32,690 bases of DNA, taken from contig CAYGJN010000012.1 of the NCBI GenBank assembly GCA_964350135.1, forward strand, positions 1 to 32,690, given 5' to 3'. Positions 24,998 to 32,038 of this stretch are shown one piece after another. The notes under the pieces are model-generated. The model was not told the origin of the DNA and did not search any database. It saw only the letters and a program-made list of their open reading frames with translations. This DNA is from CAYGJN01 sp964350135. GTDB taxonomy: Bacteria > Bdellovibrionota > Bacteriovoracia > Bacteriovoracales > Bacteriovoracaceae. The position numbers and the translations under genes are program-made. Position 1 is the first letter of the stretch. Each line of letters opens with the position of its first letter.

Positions 24998-25026
24998 AAA
25001 AAAAAAGGCCCTTAAATAGGGCCTTT
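24998..25026 (-). terminator. Intrinsic terminator downstream of rpoD
   Basis: Stem AAAGGCCCT (25004-25012) / AGGGCCTTT (25018-25026) with loop TAAAT, followed on the minus strand by nine consecutive T. It lies 21 bases after the rpoD stop and ends only 13 bases before the heptosyltransferase ATG. Confidence 0.9.
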
Positions 25027-25047
25027 AAAGAGATATCTAAGGATTTA

Positions 25048-26802
25048 TTAATTATCTATATAAGACTTTAAAAGCTTAGCGCGAGATGGATGACGAAGCT
25101 TTCTAAGTGCCTTTGCCTCGATTTGTCTAATACGCTCTCTGGTTACAAAAAAGTCCTGTCCAACTTCTTCTAGAGTATGGTCAGACTTTTCACCAATTCC
25201 AAAACGCATTCTTAGAACTTTTTCCTCTCTAGGAGTAAGAGTTGCTAGAACTGATCTTGTTTGCTCAGAAAGAGTGATACTCATTACAGCATCCGCTGGA
25301 GAGATGATTTTTTTATCTTCGATAAAGTCGCCTAACGAGCTGTCTTCCTCTTCACCAATTGGTGTTTCAAGACTGATAGGCTCTTTAGAGATCTTAAGAA
25401 CTTTTTTAACTTTCTCTACTGGCATTTCCATCTTTTCAGCAATTTCTTCTGGAGACGGCTCGCGACCAAGTTCCTGAATAAGCTGACGAGATGTTCTTAC
25501 AAGTTTGTTGATTGTTTCAATCATATGCACAGGAATACGGATTGTTCTTGCTTGGTCAGCGATAGCACGAGTAATGGCCTGACGAATCCACCAAGTTGCA
25601 TAAGTTGAAAATTTATAACCACGGCGGTACTCAAATTTATCAACGGCCTTCATAAGACCAATATTTCCTTCCTGAATTAGATCAAGAAACTGAAGACCTC
25701 TGTTTGTGTATTTCTTAGCAATTGAAACAACAAGTCTTAGATTGGCTTCTACAAGACGAGCCTTGGCTCTATCTGCTTTTTCTTCACCTTTTTCAATGAT
25801 CTTATAAACGTTTTCAATATCTTCAAACTCCATACCACATTCAAGAGAGAGTCTTCTTAGTTTTCTAAGAATGTCTTCTTGAGTACGAAGCATCTGCTCA
25901 ACCTTTGCATCACTTGTATATAAGTCTTTGGCAAAGGTTCTTTTGAAACTATCGTCTTCAATGATTTTTTCATATAGCTTCCGATAAGAATCAAGGTCAT
26001 TCACTTCTAGAAACTTAAACACTCTATCCTGGTGCTCAAAAAGTTCAGTGAATTTGTTATAATATTTTTTTACAGGTTCAACAAAGCTGTTGATGATTTT
26101 TCTGTTAAAAGTAAGATCTACAAGAGTGTCTCTGATTTTTTCAAATTCAACCTTTTGGCTATCATCAAACTTTTTAAAAGTACCATCGTCTTTTTCAACT
26201 TTCTTTAAAAGTCCATCAAGCTCATCACAGATACCAATAATTACTTTTTTAGTTTTTTCAATCTGGCCTTTAGTTGAGTTCTCATCAAGACCACGAACAA
26301 GTTCTTTTACAAATTCTTCTTCGTGGTCAGCCGTTAAGATTCTCTCTTTAAGTTTTATAATTTCTTTCATGGCGTGAGTTGAGGAAAGTGATGAAACAAC
26401 AATCTCTCTTTCGCCTTCTTCAATTTCTTTTGCAATTTCTACTTCACCTTCACGAGTAAGAAGAGCGACTGCTCCCATTTTCTTAAGGTAAAGTTTAACT
26501 GGATCACTTGAACTAGAACGAAGCTCTAGTCTTTCATCTTTCGAAAGAGCTTCTTCAATAACTTCACTTCCATCAAGCTTGATTCCATCTTCGTCTTCAG
26601 ACTCTTCATCTTCTTCAGAAACTTGAATTTCAATTTTGGCTTCCACAACAAGTAATAGAATCTGGTCTAGAGATTCAGTATCAACAATGCTTGCGGGAAT
26701 AGCATCATGAATTTCTTCTGGAGTAAGAAAAGATTGATCCTTTCCTTTTACTAATAATTTTTCAAAAATTTTTGATCCTAAAAAAGCTTTCGCTGCAGAC
26801 AT
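25048..26802 (-). CDS. rpoD: RNA polymerase primary sigma factor (sigma-70)
   Basis: This 584-residue housekeeping sigma factor has region 1.1 at the N-terminus, then an acidic low-complexity stretch (~59-72). Region 1.2 is SSDPVKLYLKKMGAVALLTR. The non-conserved insert spans roughly 130-350. Regions 2.1-2.4 include NLRLVVSIAKKYTNRGLQF, DLIQEGNIGLMKAVDKFEY and YKFSTYATWWIRQAITRAI. Region 3 follows RIPVHMIETINK. Region 4 contains LTPREEKVLRMRFGIG and the HTH VTRERIRQIEAKALRKLR. Its ATG lies 3 bases after the dnaG stop, with the Shine-Dalgarno AAGG overlapping the end of dnaG, so translation is coupled. The dnaG-rpoD order is the core of the classic macromolecular-synthesis operon; rpsU is absent and trmB takes the first place. 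Confidence 0.97.
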   Translation of the reverse strand: MSAAKAFLGSKIFEKLLVKGKDQSFLTPEEIHDAIPASIVDTESLDQILLLVVEAKIEIQVSEEDEESEDEDGIKLDGSEVIEEALSKDERLELRSSSSDPVKLYLKKMGAVALLTREGEVEIAKEIEEGEREIVVSSLSSTHAMKEIIKLKERILTADHEEEFVKELVRGLDENSTKGQIEKTKKVIIGICDELDGLLKKVEKDDGTFKKFDDSQKVEFEKIRDTLVDLTFNRKIINSFVEPVKKYYNKFTELFEHQDRVFKFLEVNDLDSYRKLYEKIIEDDSFKRTFAKDLYTSDAKVEQMLRTQEDILRKLRRLSLECGMEFEDIENVYKIIEKGEEKADRAKARLVEANLRLVVSIAKKYTNRGLQFLDLIQEGNIGLMKAVDKFEYRRGYKFSTYATWWIRQAITRAIADQARTIRIPVHMIETINKLVRTSRQLIQELGREPSPEEIAEKMEMPVEKVKKVLKISKEPISLETPIGEEEDSSLGDFIEDKKIISPADAVMSITLSEQTRSVLATLTPREEKVLRMRFGIGEKSDHTLEEVGQDFFVTRERIRQIEAKALRKLRHPSRAKLLKSYIDN

Positions 26803-26805
26803 AGG

Positions 26806-28650
26806 CTACCTTCTAAGAGAATTAAGTTCTTGCTGAATATTATTGAGCTGCTTTAAAATTGCGAATGCCTCTTCGTTATTTTCGCAATTTTTTTGCTGCT
26901 CTTTTAAAACTTCTCGCTCATTTAAGAGTTTGAGTTGTTTTAATTTTTTATCTAAATCACTTACCATCTTGTTTAACTTTTTCTCATCTAACTCTTTTGG
27001 TTGATGATGATAAAGTCCGCTACAAACTGCTTCAAGAATAGGTAGTTCTATACCATCTGCTTTTAGCATATTTGCTGCTACCTGAGAGTACTGAGCTTCC
27101 TCAACTTCCAGGTAAACCTCTTGCAAGAGATGAATCACATTTTGTACCTCAGAACTACCCACATAATCAAGTAATCCCTTAAAATCTGGAGACTTAAAAC
27201 ATTCTGGATGCCTACCAATATGTTCCAATAAGACCTGTTCTGAAGGGCTAATATGAAATTCAGAAACCTGTGTTTCCTCACTAACTTCATGGGTCATCTG
27301 AGTCGGAGCCGGAGCGGGACTAAGAGTTGCCACGGAGGGTCTTTTTTTATTGCCTTTGAAGTTTGTTTTATAAGCTTCAAGAATTTGATCATCAGTAGAG
27401 CTAAGTCCTAGTTTTTTCGCTGCTCCGAGTACTCTTTCTGTAGCGCTTAACGAGTCTCCAAGAGGGGCAACTAGTGAAAATATCTTTTGAAGGACTCCAA
27501 GTTTTCTATCAGTAAGTTCAGGAATAGTGTTTGGAATAGTTTTTTCAATTAAGAGATCGATCATAGGTTGAGCATCATCAATACGAGTTTTAAGGGCCAA
27601 ATTACCATGAGCTCCTAGAAACTCATCAGGGTCTTTGGAATCACCCAGGTCTAAAACTCTAGCAATAATGCCATTTTCTAAAAATAATTGGTTCATTCGT
27701 GTAGCCGCAGCAAAACCGGCCTGGTCATTGTCCAGGGCCAAAATGATGTCTTTGGCCATACTGGCTAAAGTTTTGACACATGTCTCGCTCAATGCTGTTC
27801 CCATTACTGCTACCGTATTCTCATAACCGTTCTTAATCATTGAAATACAGTCCATATAGCCCTCTGTGAGGATAGCTTGGGACTGTTTTCTAATACTTAT
27901 CTTTGCAAAATTAAGGCCATAGAGAATATTTTTCTTGTTAAAGATAATAGATTCTTGGGAGTTAATATATTTTCCCTTTTGATTTTCAAAAACTGCTCGA
28001 GAGCCAAAACCCACTACATTATTGTATTGATCCCAAATAGGAAAAATCACTCTGTGGCGAAAAGTATCGTAGCTTTTTTCAGGATCATTTTTATCAGGTC
28101 TGATAATTCCAATCTCTCTAGCAATGGCAATGGCCTTCTCTCTTTCAGAGCCCTGCAAACTTTCTAGATAGGACGATAAAGCATTATTTCCAGGAGCATA
28201 ACCCAAGGAAAATTGAGAAACGATCTCTGAAGGAAGATCTCTATTTTTAATAAATTTATTGAACTCTTCAGCCCCAGCTTCTGCTGATTTTTTGAAAATT
28301 TTAACAGCCACTTTATTAATTTTTTCGGCCATTTCATAACGGGGGTCTTTCTTTTTATTATTGATAAGCTCATCAACTGGAAGATTAAATTTTTGTCCAA
28401 TTTCTATAAGGGCCTCTTTAAAATCAATACTTGAAAATCGTTGAACAAAGCTAATAGCATCACCACCAGCCCCGCAGGCAAAACATTTAAAAAGACCTTT
28501 GGAATCGCTAACATGCATAGAGGGACTATGGTCATCATGAAAAGGACAAACTCCAATAGAGTCGCGACCTTTACTTTGCAATGGGAGGTAGAGATTAATA
28601 ATTTCCGATACAGGAATATCTTTAATACGACTCAGAAGATCTGTGGACAT
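26806..28650 (-). CDS. dnaG: DNA primase
   Basis: DnaG makes RNA primers for the replication fork. The 614 residues begin with a CHC2 zinc-binding domain (C35, H38, C56, C59 in VCPFHDDHSPSMHV and FKCFACGAGGD). The RNA-polymerase/TOPRIM core follows, with LTEGYMDCISMIKNGY (~260) and ILALDNDQAGFAA (~305). A Pro/Ala-rich linker (~433-450) leads to a helical C-terminal domain that would contact DnaB. The ATG is 15 bases after the trmB stop and lacks a Shine-Dalgarno, but sits 6 bases after a near-consensus -10, which suggests its own leaderless promoter within the end of trmB in addition to read-through from the trmB promoter. Confidence 0.97.
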   Translation of the reverse strand: MSTDLLSRIKDIPVSEIINLYLPLQSKGRDSIGVCPFHDDHSPSMHVSDSKGLFKCFACGAGGDAISFVQRFSSIDFKEALIEIGQKFNLPVDELINNKKKDPRYEMAEKINKVAVKIFKKSAEAGAEEFNKFIKNRDLPSEIVSQFSLGYAPGNNALSSYLESLQGSEREKAIAIAREIGIIRPDKNDPEKSYDTFRHRVIFPIWDQYNNVVGFGSRAVFENQKGKYINSQESIIFNKKNILYGLNFAKISIRKQSQAILTEGYMDCISMIKNGYENTVAVMGTALSETCVKTLASMAKDIILALDNDQAGFAAATRMNQLFLENGIIARVLDLGDSKDPDEFLGAHGNLALKTRIDDAQPMIDLLIEKTIPNTIPELTDRKLGVLQKIFSLVAPLGDSLSATERVLGAAKKLGLSSTDDQILEAYKTNFKGNKKRPSVATLSPAPAPTQMTHEVSEETQVSEFHISPSEQVLLEHIGRHPECFKSPDFKGLLDYVGSSEVQNVIHLLQEVYLEVEEAQYSQVAANMLKADGIELPILEAVCSGLYHHQPKELDEKKLNKMVSDLDKKLKQLKLLNEREVLKEQQKNCENNEEAFAILKQLNNIQQELNSLRR

Positions 28651-28656
28651 GGATGG

Positions 28657-28685
28657 ACTATATACCTAAATCTTTCTAAGGACAA
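28657..28685 (-). promoter_or_regulatory. Predicted leaderless promoter of dnaG inside the 3' end of trmB
   Basis: TTGTCC (28685-28680) - 17 bases - TATAGT (28662-28657, 5 of 6 to consensus), then CCATCC and the dnaG ATG. The transcript would start at or within a base or two of the ATG. Confidence 0.5.
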
Positions 28686-29370
28686 AGGCGTTAATAGACT
28701 GCCCTTGAGAAAGAAAGATTTTTTCAAATTTTGTTTGAAATTGGGCCAACTCATGACCTGGATAGTCATGGTAGAGATCTCTCGTACTCATTTCTAGCTT
28801 AAAACGTGGATCTTTTTCAATCTCGCATAGCATCCACATGGCATAGTCATCATGATCAGTTTTAATAGAGAACTTGCCTTGAGGTTTCAAGGTCTCGTAA
28901 GCAGCGTCTAATAAGGGTTTTTGAAAGGTACGTTTTTTCTGATGTTTTGCTTTTGGCCATGGATCTGGAAAAAACATATACAGATGATCCACTTCTTCTT
29001 TGGCAAACATAAAAGCAATTCTTTCGCCTTTCGCTCGAAGAAAACGAATATTTTTAAGACCAAGATTATTAATCTTTCTCACTAAATTAAATGTTCTTTT
29101 AAATCTATAATCGATACCAATAAAGTTAATGTCTTTATTTTTGCTACAAAACTCTCTAATAAAATGCCCATAGCCTGAGCCAATTTCTACATGCAAAGGG
29201 TTTTCATTTTGAAAAACTTTGCTATTCCACTGCCCTTTAAACTCTTCAGCTTCAAGATCTCGTAAAACAAAATCAGAAAACTCATTAAGTTTGTCATGAT
29301 AAGGGTTTGCATGTTTGTACTTAAAGTCAGCCTTGATGGCATGGCTTTGTGAAAGGGCTTCGGTTTCCAT
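28666..29370 (-). CDS. trmB: tRNA (guanine-N7-)-methyltransferase
   Basis: TrmB uses S-adenosylmethionine to form m7G46 in tRNA variable loops. The SAM-binding fold shows PLHVEIGSGYGHFI (motif I), then FIGIDYRFKRTF, and the diagnostic tRNA-binding/catalytic segment MFFPDPWPKAKHQKKRTF. The C-terminal FSIKTDHDDYAMWML also fits the family. A longer frame can be read from a TTG at 29406, but that TTG is the first codon-sized part of a perfect -35 TTGACA, and neither start has a Shine-Dalgarno. The ATG at 29370 (234 residues) fits the promoter geometry better. First gene of trmB-dnaG-rpoD. Confidence 0.93.
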   Translation of the reverse strand: METEALSQSHAIKADFKYKHANPYHDKLNEFSDFVLRDLEAEEFKGQWNSKVFQNENPLHVEIGSGYGHFIREFCSKNKDINFIGIDYRFKRTFNLVRKINNLGLKNIRFLRAKGERIAFMFAKEEVDHLYMFFPDPWPKAKHQKKRTFQKPLLDAAYETLKPQGKFSIKTDHDDYAMWMLCEIEKDPRFKLEMSTRDLYHDYPGHELAQFQTKFEKIFLSQGQSINAFVLRKI

Positions 29371-29377
29371 AGGGCGC

Positions 29378-29406
29378 AGATTAGCAATGAGGCCCTTTGG
29401 TGTCAA
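29378..29406 (-). promoter_or_regulatory. Predicted leaderless promoter of the trmB-dnaG-rpoD operon
   Basis: TTGACA (29406-29401, perfect) - 17 bases - TAATCT (29383-29378, 4 of 6), ending 7 bases before the ATG at 29370. The -35 is covered by an inverted repeat CCTTTG/CAAAGG with a 4-base loop (29394-29409), a possible repressor site. Confidence 0.6.
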
Positions 29407-29440
29407 AGGACTATAGATATATTACTTAGTCTTTTAGGCA

Positions 29441-29472
29441 AAAAAAAGGCCCTTCATTCGAGGGGCCTTTTT
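29441..29472 (-). terminator. Intrinsic terminator of the flagellin gene (looks bidirectional)
   Basis: Stem AAAAAAGGCCC (29441-29451) / GGGCCTTTTTT (29462-29472) with a 10-base loop. It lies 28 bases after the flagellin stop on the minus strand and supplies a T-run in both directions. It insulates flagellin from the trmB operon promoter immediately beyond. Confidence 0.92.
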
Positions 29473-29499
29473 TCTTTTCATTTAATGGATGCGTTCTGT

Positions 29500-30333
29500 T
29501 TAACCAATAAGTCTTAGTGCCTGCTGCCCAGATACATTGGCCTGGCCTAATACTGCAGTACCTGCAGAGCTTAGGATACCGAGCTTAGCATTTGAAGCTG
29601 ACATGGCCGCATAGTCAGTATCTCTAATACGACTATTTGCTGCACTTAAGTTCTCACCTGTTACTTTCAAATTGTTGGATGTCGATTGTAACCTATTTTG
29701 TAAGGCACCTAATACAGCTCGTTGTCCTGACAGGGATTCCATTGCTGTATCGAGAACTCCAAGAGATTCTCGTGAACCTTCTTTTGTCGTTATATCTAGT
29801 CCGTCTACTCCTAATTGAGCTTTTGAAGAATTTATAAGACCTGAGTCATAAGAAATTCTATCTTCAGCATCATTGTTATTTGTTCCAATTTGAAAATCTA
29901 ACGTTTCACTTGAACCATTCAAAAGTTTTTTACCATTGAATTCTGTCACTTGAGCAATTCTTTCAACTTCATCTGTTAAACTTTGAAATTCAAGATTCGA
30001 AAAGCTTCTTTCCGTATCCCCTAAAGTATCAGATGCAGTTTGCACTGAAAGCTCTCTTAGTCTAATTAAGATATTGGAAATCTCATTCAATCCGCCCTCT
30101 GCAGTTTGGATCATTGAGATACCATCGTTAGCATTTCGATCAGCTTGCTGAGTTGACCTAATTTGCGCTCTTAACTTTTCACTAATCGCAAGTCCTGCGG
30201 CATCGTCACCGGCTTTAGTGATCCTAGAACCAGAACTAAGCTTGTTTAAAGTTTCATTCTGTTTTCTGTTTGTTTCACCTAAAGTTCTCTGTGCTGCTAG
30301 TGATGTGACATTGGTGTTGATTCGAAAACCCAT
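29500..30333 (-). CDS. fliC: Flagellin, short D0/D1-only form
   Basis: This is the structural subunit of the flagellar filament, exported by the flagellar type III system without a cleaved signal. The N-terminal D0/D1 is typical: FRINTNVTSLAAQRTL, LNKLSSGSRITKAGDDAAG, NDGISMIQTAEGGLNEI and LRELSVQTASDT. The C-terminal D1/D0 contains LSAANSRIRDTDYA and ends GQANVSGQQALRLIG. At 277 residues the variable D2/D3 region is almost absent, as in the Bdellovibrio flagellins I recall. An excellent Shine-Dalgarno GGAGGT lies 4 bases before the ATG. It has its own terminator and a ~90-base leader with hairpins and a mini-ORF, so it is probably monocistronic and post-transcriptionally controlled. Other flagellin copies may exist elsewhere in the genome. 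Confidence 0.96.
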   Translation of the reverse strand: MGFRINTNVTSLAAQRTLGETNRKQNETLNKLSSGSRITKAGDDAAGLAISEKLRAQIRSTQQADRNANDGISMIQTAEGGLNEISNILIRLRELSVQTASDTLGDTERSFSNLEFQSLTDEVERIAQVTEFNGKKLLNGSSETLDFQIGTNNNDAEDRISYDSGLINSSKAQLGVDGLDITTKEGSRESLGVLDTAMESLSGQRAVLGALQNRLQSTSNNLKVTGENLSAANSRIRDTDYAAMSASNAKLGILSSAGTAVLGQANVSGQQALRLIG

Positions 30334-30334
30334 T

Positions 30335-30355
30335 TTAACCTCCGTTTAAGTACAT
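30335..30355 (-). CDS. Six-codon upstream ORF in the flagellin leader (MYLNGG)
   Basis: On the minus strand a consensus AAGGAGG (30367-30361) is placed 5 bases before ATG TAC TTA AAC GGA GGT TAA, whose stop is one base before the flagellin ATG. The GGAGGT that serves flagellin is made of codons 5-6 of this mini-ORF, so ribosomes reading it would cover, then be handed to, the flagellin start. It may be a genuine leader peptide, or the first AAGGAGG may only be a ribosome standby site. Confidence 0.4.
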   Translation of the reverse strand: MYLNGG

Positions 30356-30376
30356 AAAATCCTCCTTGCTAATTTC

Positions 30377-30409
30377 ATCCCTTCCCGGGATTACTGGGCT
30401 ACCGTGCCC
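30377..30409 (-). promoter_or_regulatory. Structured 5' leader of flagellin mRNA (two hairpins)
   Basis: Two GC-rich hairpins stand out in an AT-rich leader: GGGC/GCCC with loop ACGGTA (30396-30409) and ATCCC/GGGAT with loop GGGAA (30377-30391), ending 9 bases before AAGGAGG. Several GGA triplets (in the second loop and stem, in AAGGAGGA and in CGGAGG) are the kind of site bound by CsrA in other flagellin leaders. This is inferred, and no known riboswitch consensus fits. Confidence 0.4.
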
Positions 30410-30432
30410 TTGTGGTTTGTATAATTACCAGG

Positions 30433-30459
30433 TGTTCGGTTCATGAAGAATAAATATGA
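30433..30459 (-). promoter_or_regulatory. Possible sigma-28 (FliA) promoter of flagellin
   Basis: TCATATTT (30459-30452) - 11 bases - ACCGAACA (30440-30433) has the exact spacing of the FliA consensus and keeps the CCGA core, but matches only 10 of 16 positions. It would give a leader of about 90 bases. The remaining upstream bases to 30509 are AT-rich with no clear terminator for the preceding phospholipase gene. Confidence 0.35.
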
Positions 30460-30509
30460 GAAAATTAAGATGGACTAAAATAATTTAAATAATGAAATGA
30501 AATACTTTG

Positions 30510-31937
30510 CTAAAGAATAAACTTGAATAGATTGGAAGGAATTAGAAGAAAAATATAGGCGAGAGATTTACTTAAGCTTATACCTTCAAAGGGAGAAGGC
30601 ACGTCTGTCTTGCTTGTCTGTACTGACAACTCTTTTCTGCTTTCAATATCTTTTTGAATTTGTAGAGCAAGATCAGGGGTATCATGACAAAAAACAGCAA
30701 GTTCATTATTGAGATTTCTCGATCTTGGGTCAATATTATATGAGCTGATCATAAAGGTATTATTATCAAAGATAATTGATTTTGAATGAACTCCCCAATG
30801 ACTCTTCTTTATAGAATCACTCAAGTATGAAGACTTCAAAGAATCTCCTTTAAAAATGCTTATATCCATTCCTTTTTCAAGCCAAGACTTCATCTTTGGA
30901 TAAAAAACGGCAGCAACATAGATTGCGTCTGTGGAGCGAAGACTATTTGTAAGAAGAGAAATTTCAACGCCTTTTTCCAGAACTCCCTCAAGGAAATGTT
31001 CGTCAGAGTTTTGTATTATAAAATAAGGCGTTTCAATGCTTATTGATTTCTGGGCCCGTTCAATTTCTCGACCGATTATTTTGTGAACTGTTCTTGTTTG
31101 CTTTTTCCTACCAGGAGCATCGCTTGCAAATGTAAGTCTATTGCAGGATCCACTATGTTCTAGTCCTAAAGTGCTTGTTCCAAGAGAGCGAGCGCTTTGA
31201 AGCTTTGAAATTTCTTCGCTATCAAGTCCTTCAAATAAGGCCTGCCCTTTTTTATATCTCTGAGCGAATCTTTTCACACGTCTATCAAAATTTTTATAAT
31301 GATTAAAACTAGTCATTCTCCTTTTTGTAGGAGCTTTAATTTTGCCAGGAGTTTTTGTCATTTTATGTTCCCAATAGGCATCAAAAGTTCCTTGGATCTT
31401 TTTAACGATGGGGGATTCAATGTAGATTTCGCGATCGATAAAATTAAACTTTGGATCAAGATCAAAGTATTCGTCTGCAATATTTCTGCCGCCTATGATA
31501 ACTTTTTTGCCATCGACAACAAGCATCTTACGATGATTTCGGTATTGATGTTTCTTCAGACGAATAACAGGGGCAGTATTATAATATCGAACTTCTATGC
31601 CAGCTTTCTTAAAAAAATGAACATAGAATTCATCCATTCGAAAAATAGGAAAAGATTTATCAATTAAAATTCTTACCTTAACACCTTCCGCTGCTTTTTT
31701 TGCAAGAGCATTAGTAAAGACTTCGCCTGAGAAATCAGCATCATAAATAAAGTACTCAGCATCGATTGTTTCTTGGGCACTTTCAATCATTTGTAGTCTG
31801 AGTTCAAATGCAGAAATACCGTGTTCAATAATCTTAATATGGTTTTTATCTTTAGAGCTAAAGACAAAGTCTTGAATGGATACATCAGACGCAAAGACTG
31901 CCGAGCAGGCCATTGCTATGATTAAAAAATATTTCAT
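30510..31937 (-). CDS. Secreted phospholipase D-superfamily protein (cardiolipin synthase-like)
   Basis: This protein has two HKD catalytic motifs, HRKMLVVD (H135, K137, D142) and HSKSIIFD (H384, K386, D391), each followed by the usual Gly/Asn element (IGGRN; SSYN). These form one active site that hydrolyses or transfers phosphodiesters, typically of phospholipids. The N-terminus MKYFLIIAMACSAVFA is a signal peptide with cleavage likely before SDVS; the Cys is not in a good lipobox. A hydrophobic segment near the C-terminus (SLAYIFLLIPSNLF) may anchor it. Of characterised proteins it most resembles ClsC/YmdC-like enzymes, but export suggests it acts in the periplasm, outer membrane or on prey lipids. 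GAGGA before the ATG and TATAAT 23 bases upstream indicate its own promoter, downstream of a TIGR02147 regulator. Confidence 0.88.
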   Translation of the reverse strand: MKYFLIIAMACSAVFASDVSIQDFVFSSKDKNHIKIIEHGISAFELRLQMIESAQETIDAEYFIYDADFSGEVFTNALAKKAAEGVKVRILIDKSFPIFRMDEFYVHFFKKAGIEVRYYNTAPVIRLKKHQYRNHRKMLVVDGKKVIIGGRNIADEYFDLDPKFNFIDREIYIESPIVKKIQGTFDAYWEHKMTKTPGKIKAPTKRRMTSFNHYKNFDRRVKRFAQRYKKGQALFEGLDSEEISKLQSARSLGTSTLGLEHSGSCNRLTFASDAPGRKKQTRTVHKIIGREIERAQKSISIETPYFIIQNSDEHFLEGVLEKGVEISLLTNSLRSTDAIYVAAVFYPKMKSWLEKGMDISIFKGDSLKSSYLSDSIKKSHWGVHSKSIIFDNNTFMISSYNIDPRSRNLNNELAVFCHDTPDLALQIQKDIESRKELSVQTSKTDVPSPFEGISLSKSLAYIFLLIPSNLFKFIL

Positions 31938-31960
31938 TTATTCCTCGAATCAAGCCTTCC

Positions 31961-31984
31961 ATTATAAGCTTATCTCCAGTGGAG
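31961..31984 (-). promoter_or_regulatory. Promoter and palindrome upstream of the phospholipase D gene
   Basis: TATAAT (31966-31961) is a perfect -10 placed 23 bases before the ATG, leaving room for the Shine-Dalgarno GAGGAA (31946-31941). No good -35 is found at 17 bases. An 11-base palindrome, CTCCAGTGGAG (31974-31984), lies in the spacer, where an activator or repressor could act. The rest of the gap to 32038 shows nothing else clear. Confidence 0.5.
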
Positions 31985-32038
31985 CATATGAACCCTTGCG
32001 CGCTTAGTCACGGGGCAATGTAATAATTTTATATGTAA

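Noticed and set aside
24985..24999. TTG start for waaF giving MINFL before MSKILI
   Set aside because: It would start next to the rpoD terminator T-run; the ATG gives the normal GT9 N-terminus.
28441..28797. 118-residue plus-strand frame opposite dnaG/trmB
   Set aside because: Lies opposite conserved zinc-finger and methyltransferase coding regions; composition is that of a reverse-complement shadow.
29371..29406. TTG start for trmB giving 12 more residues
   Set aside because: The TTG belongs to a perfect -35 box with a correctly spaced -10 before the internal ATG, and no Shine-Dalgarno supports it.
30361..30432. Cyclic-di-GMP (GEMM) or preQ1 riboswitch in the flagellin leader
   Set aside because: The hairpins invite it, but the conserved GEMM segments and the preQ1 core are not present; only generic stems remain.
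31299..31667. 122-residue plus-strand frame opposite the phospholipase D gene
   Set aside because: Covers the first HKD motif on the other strand; no independent start signal or family features.
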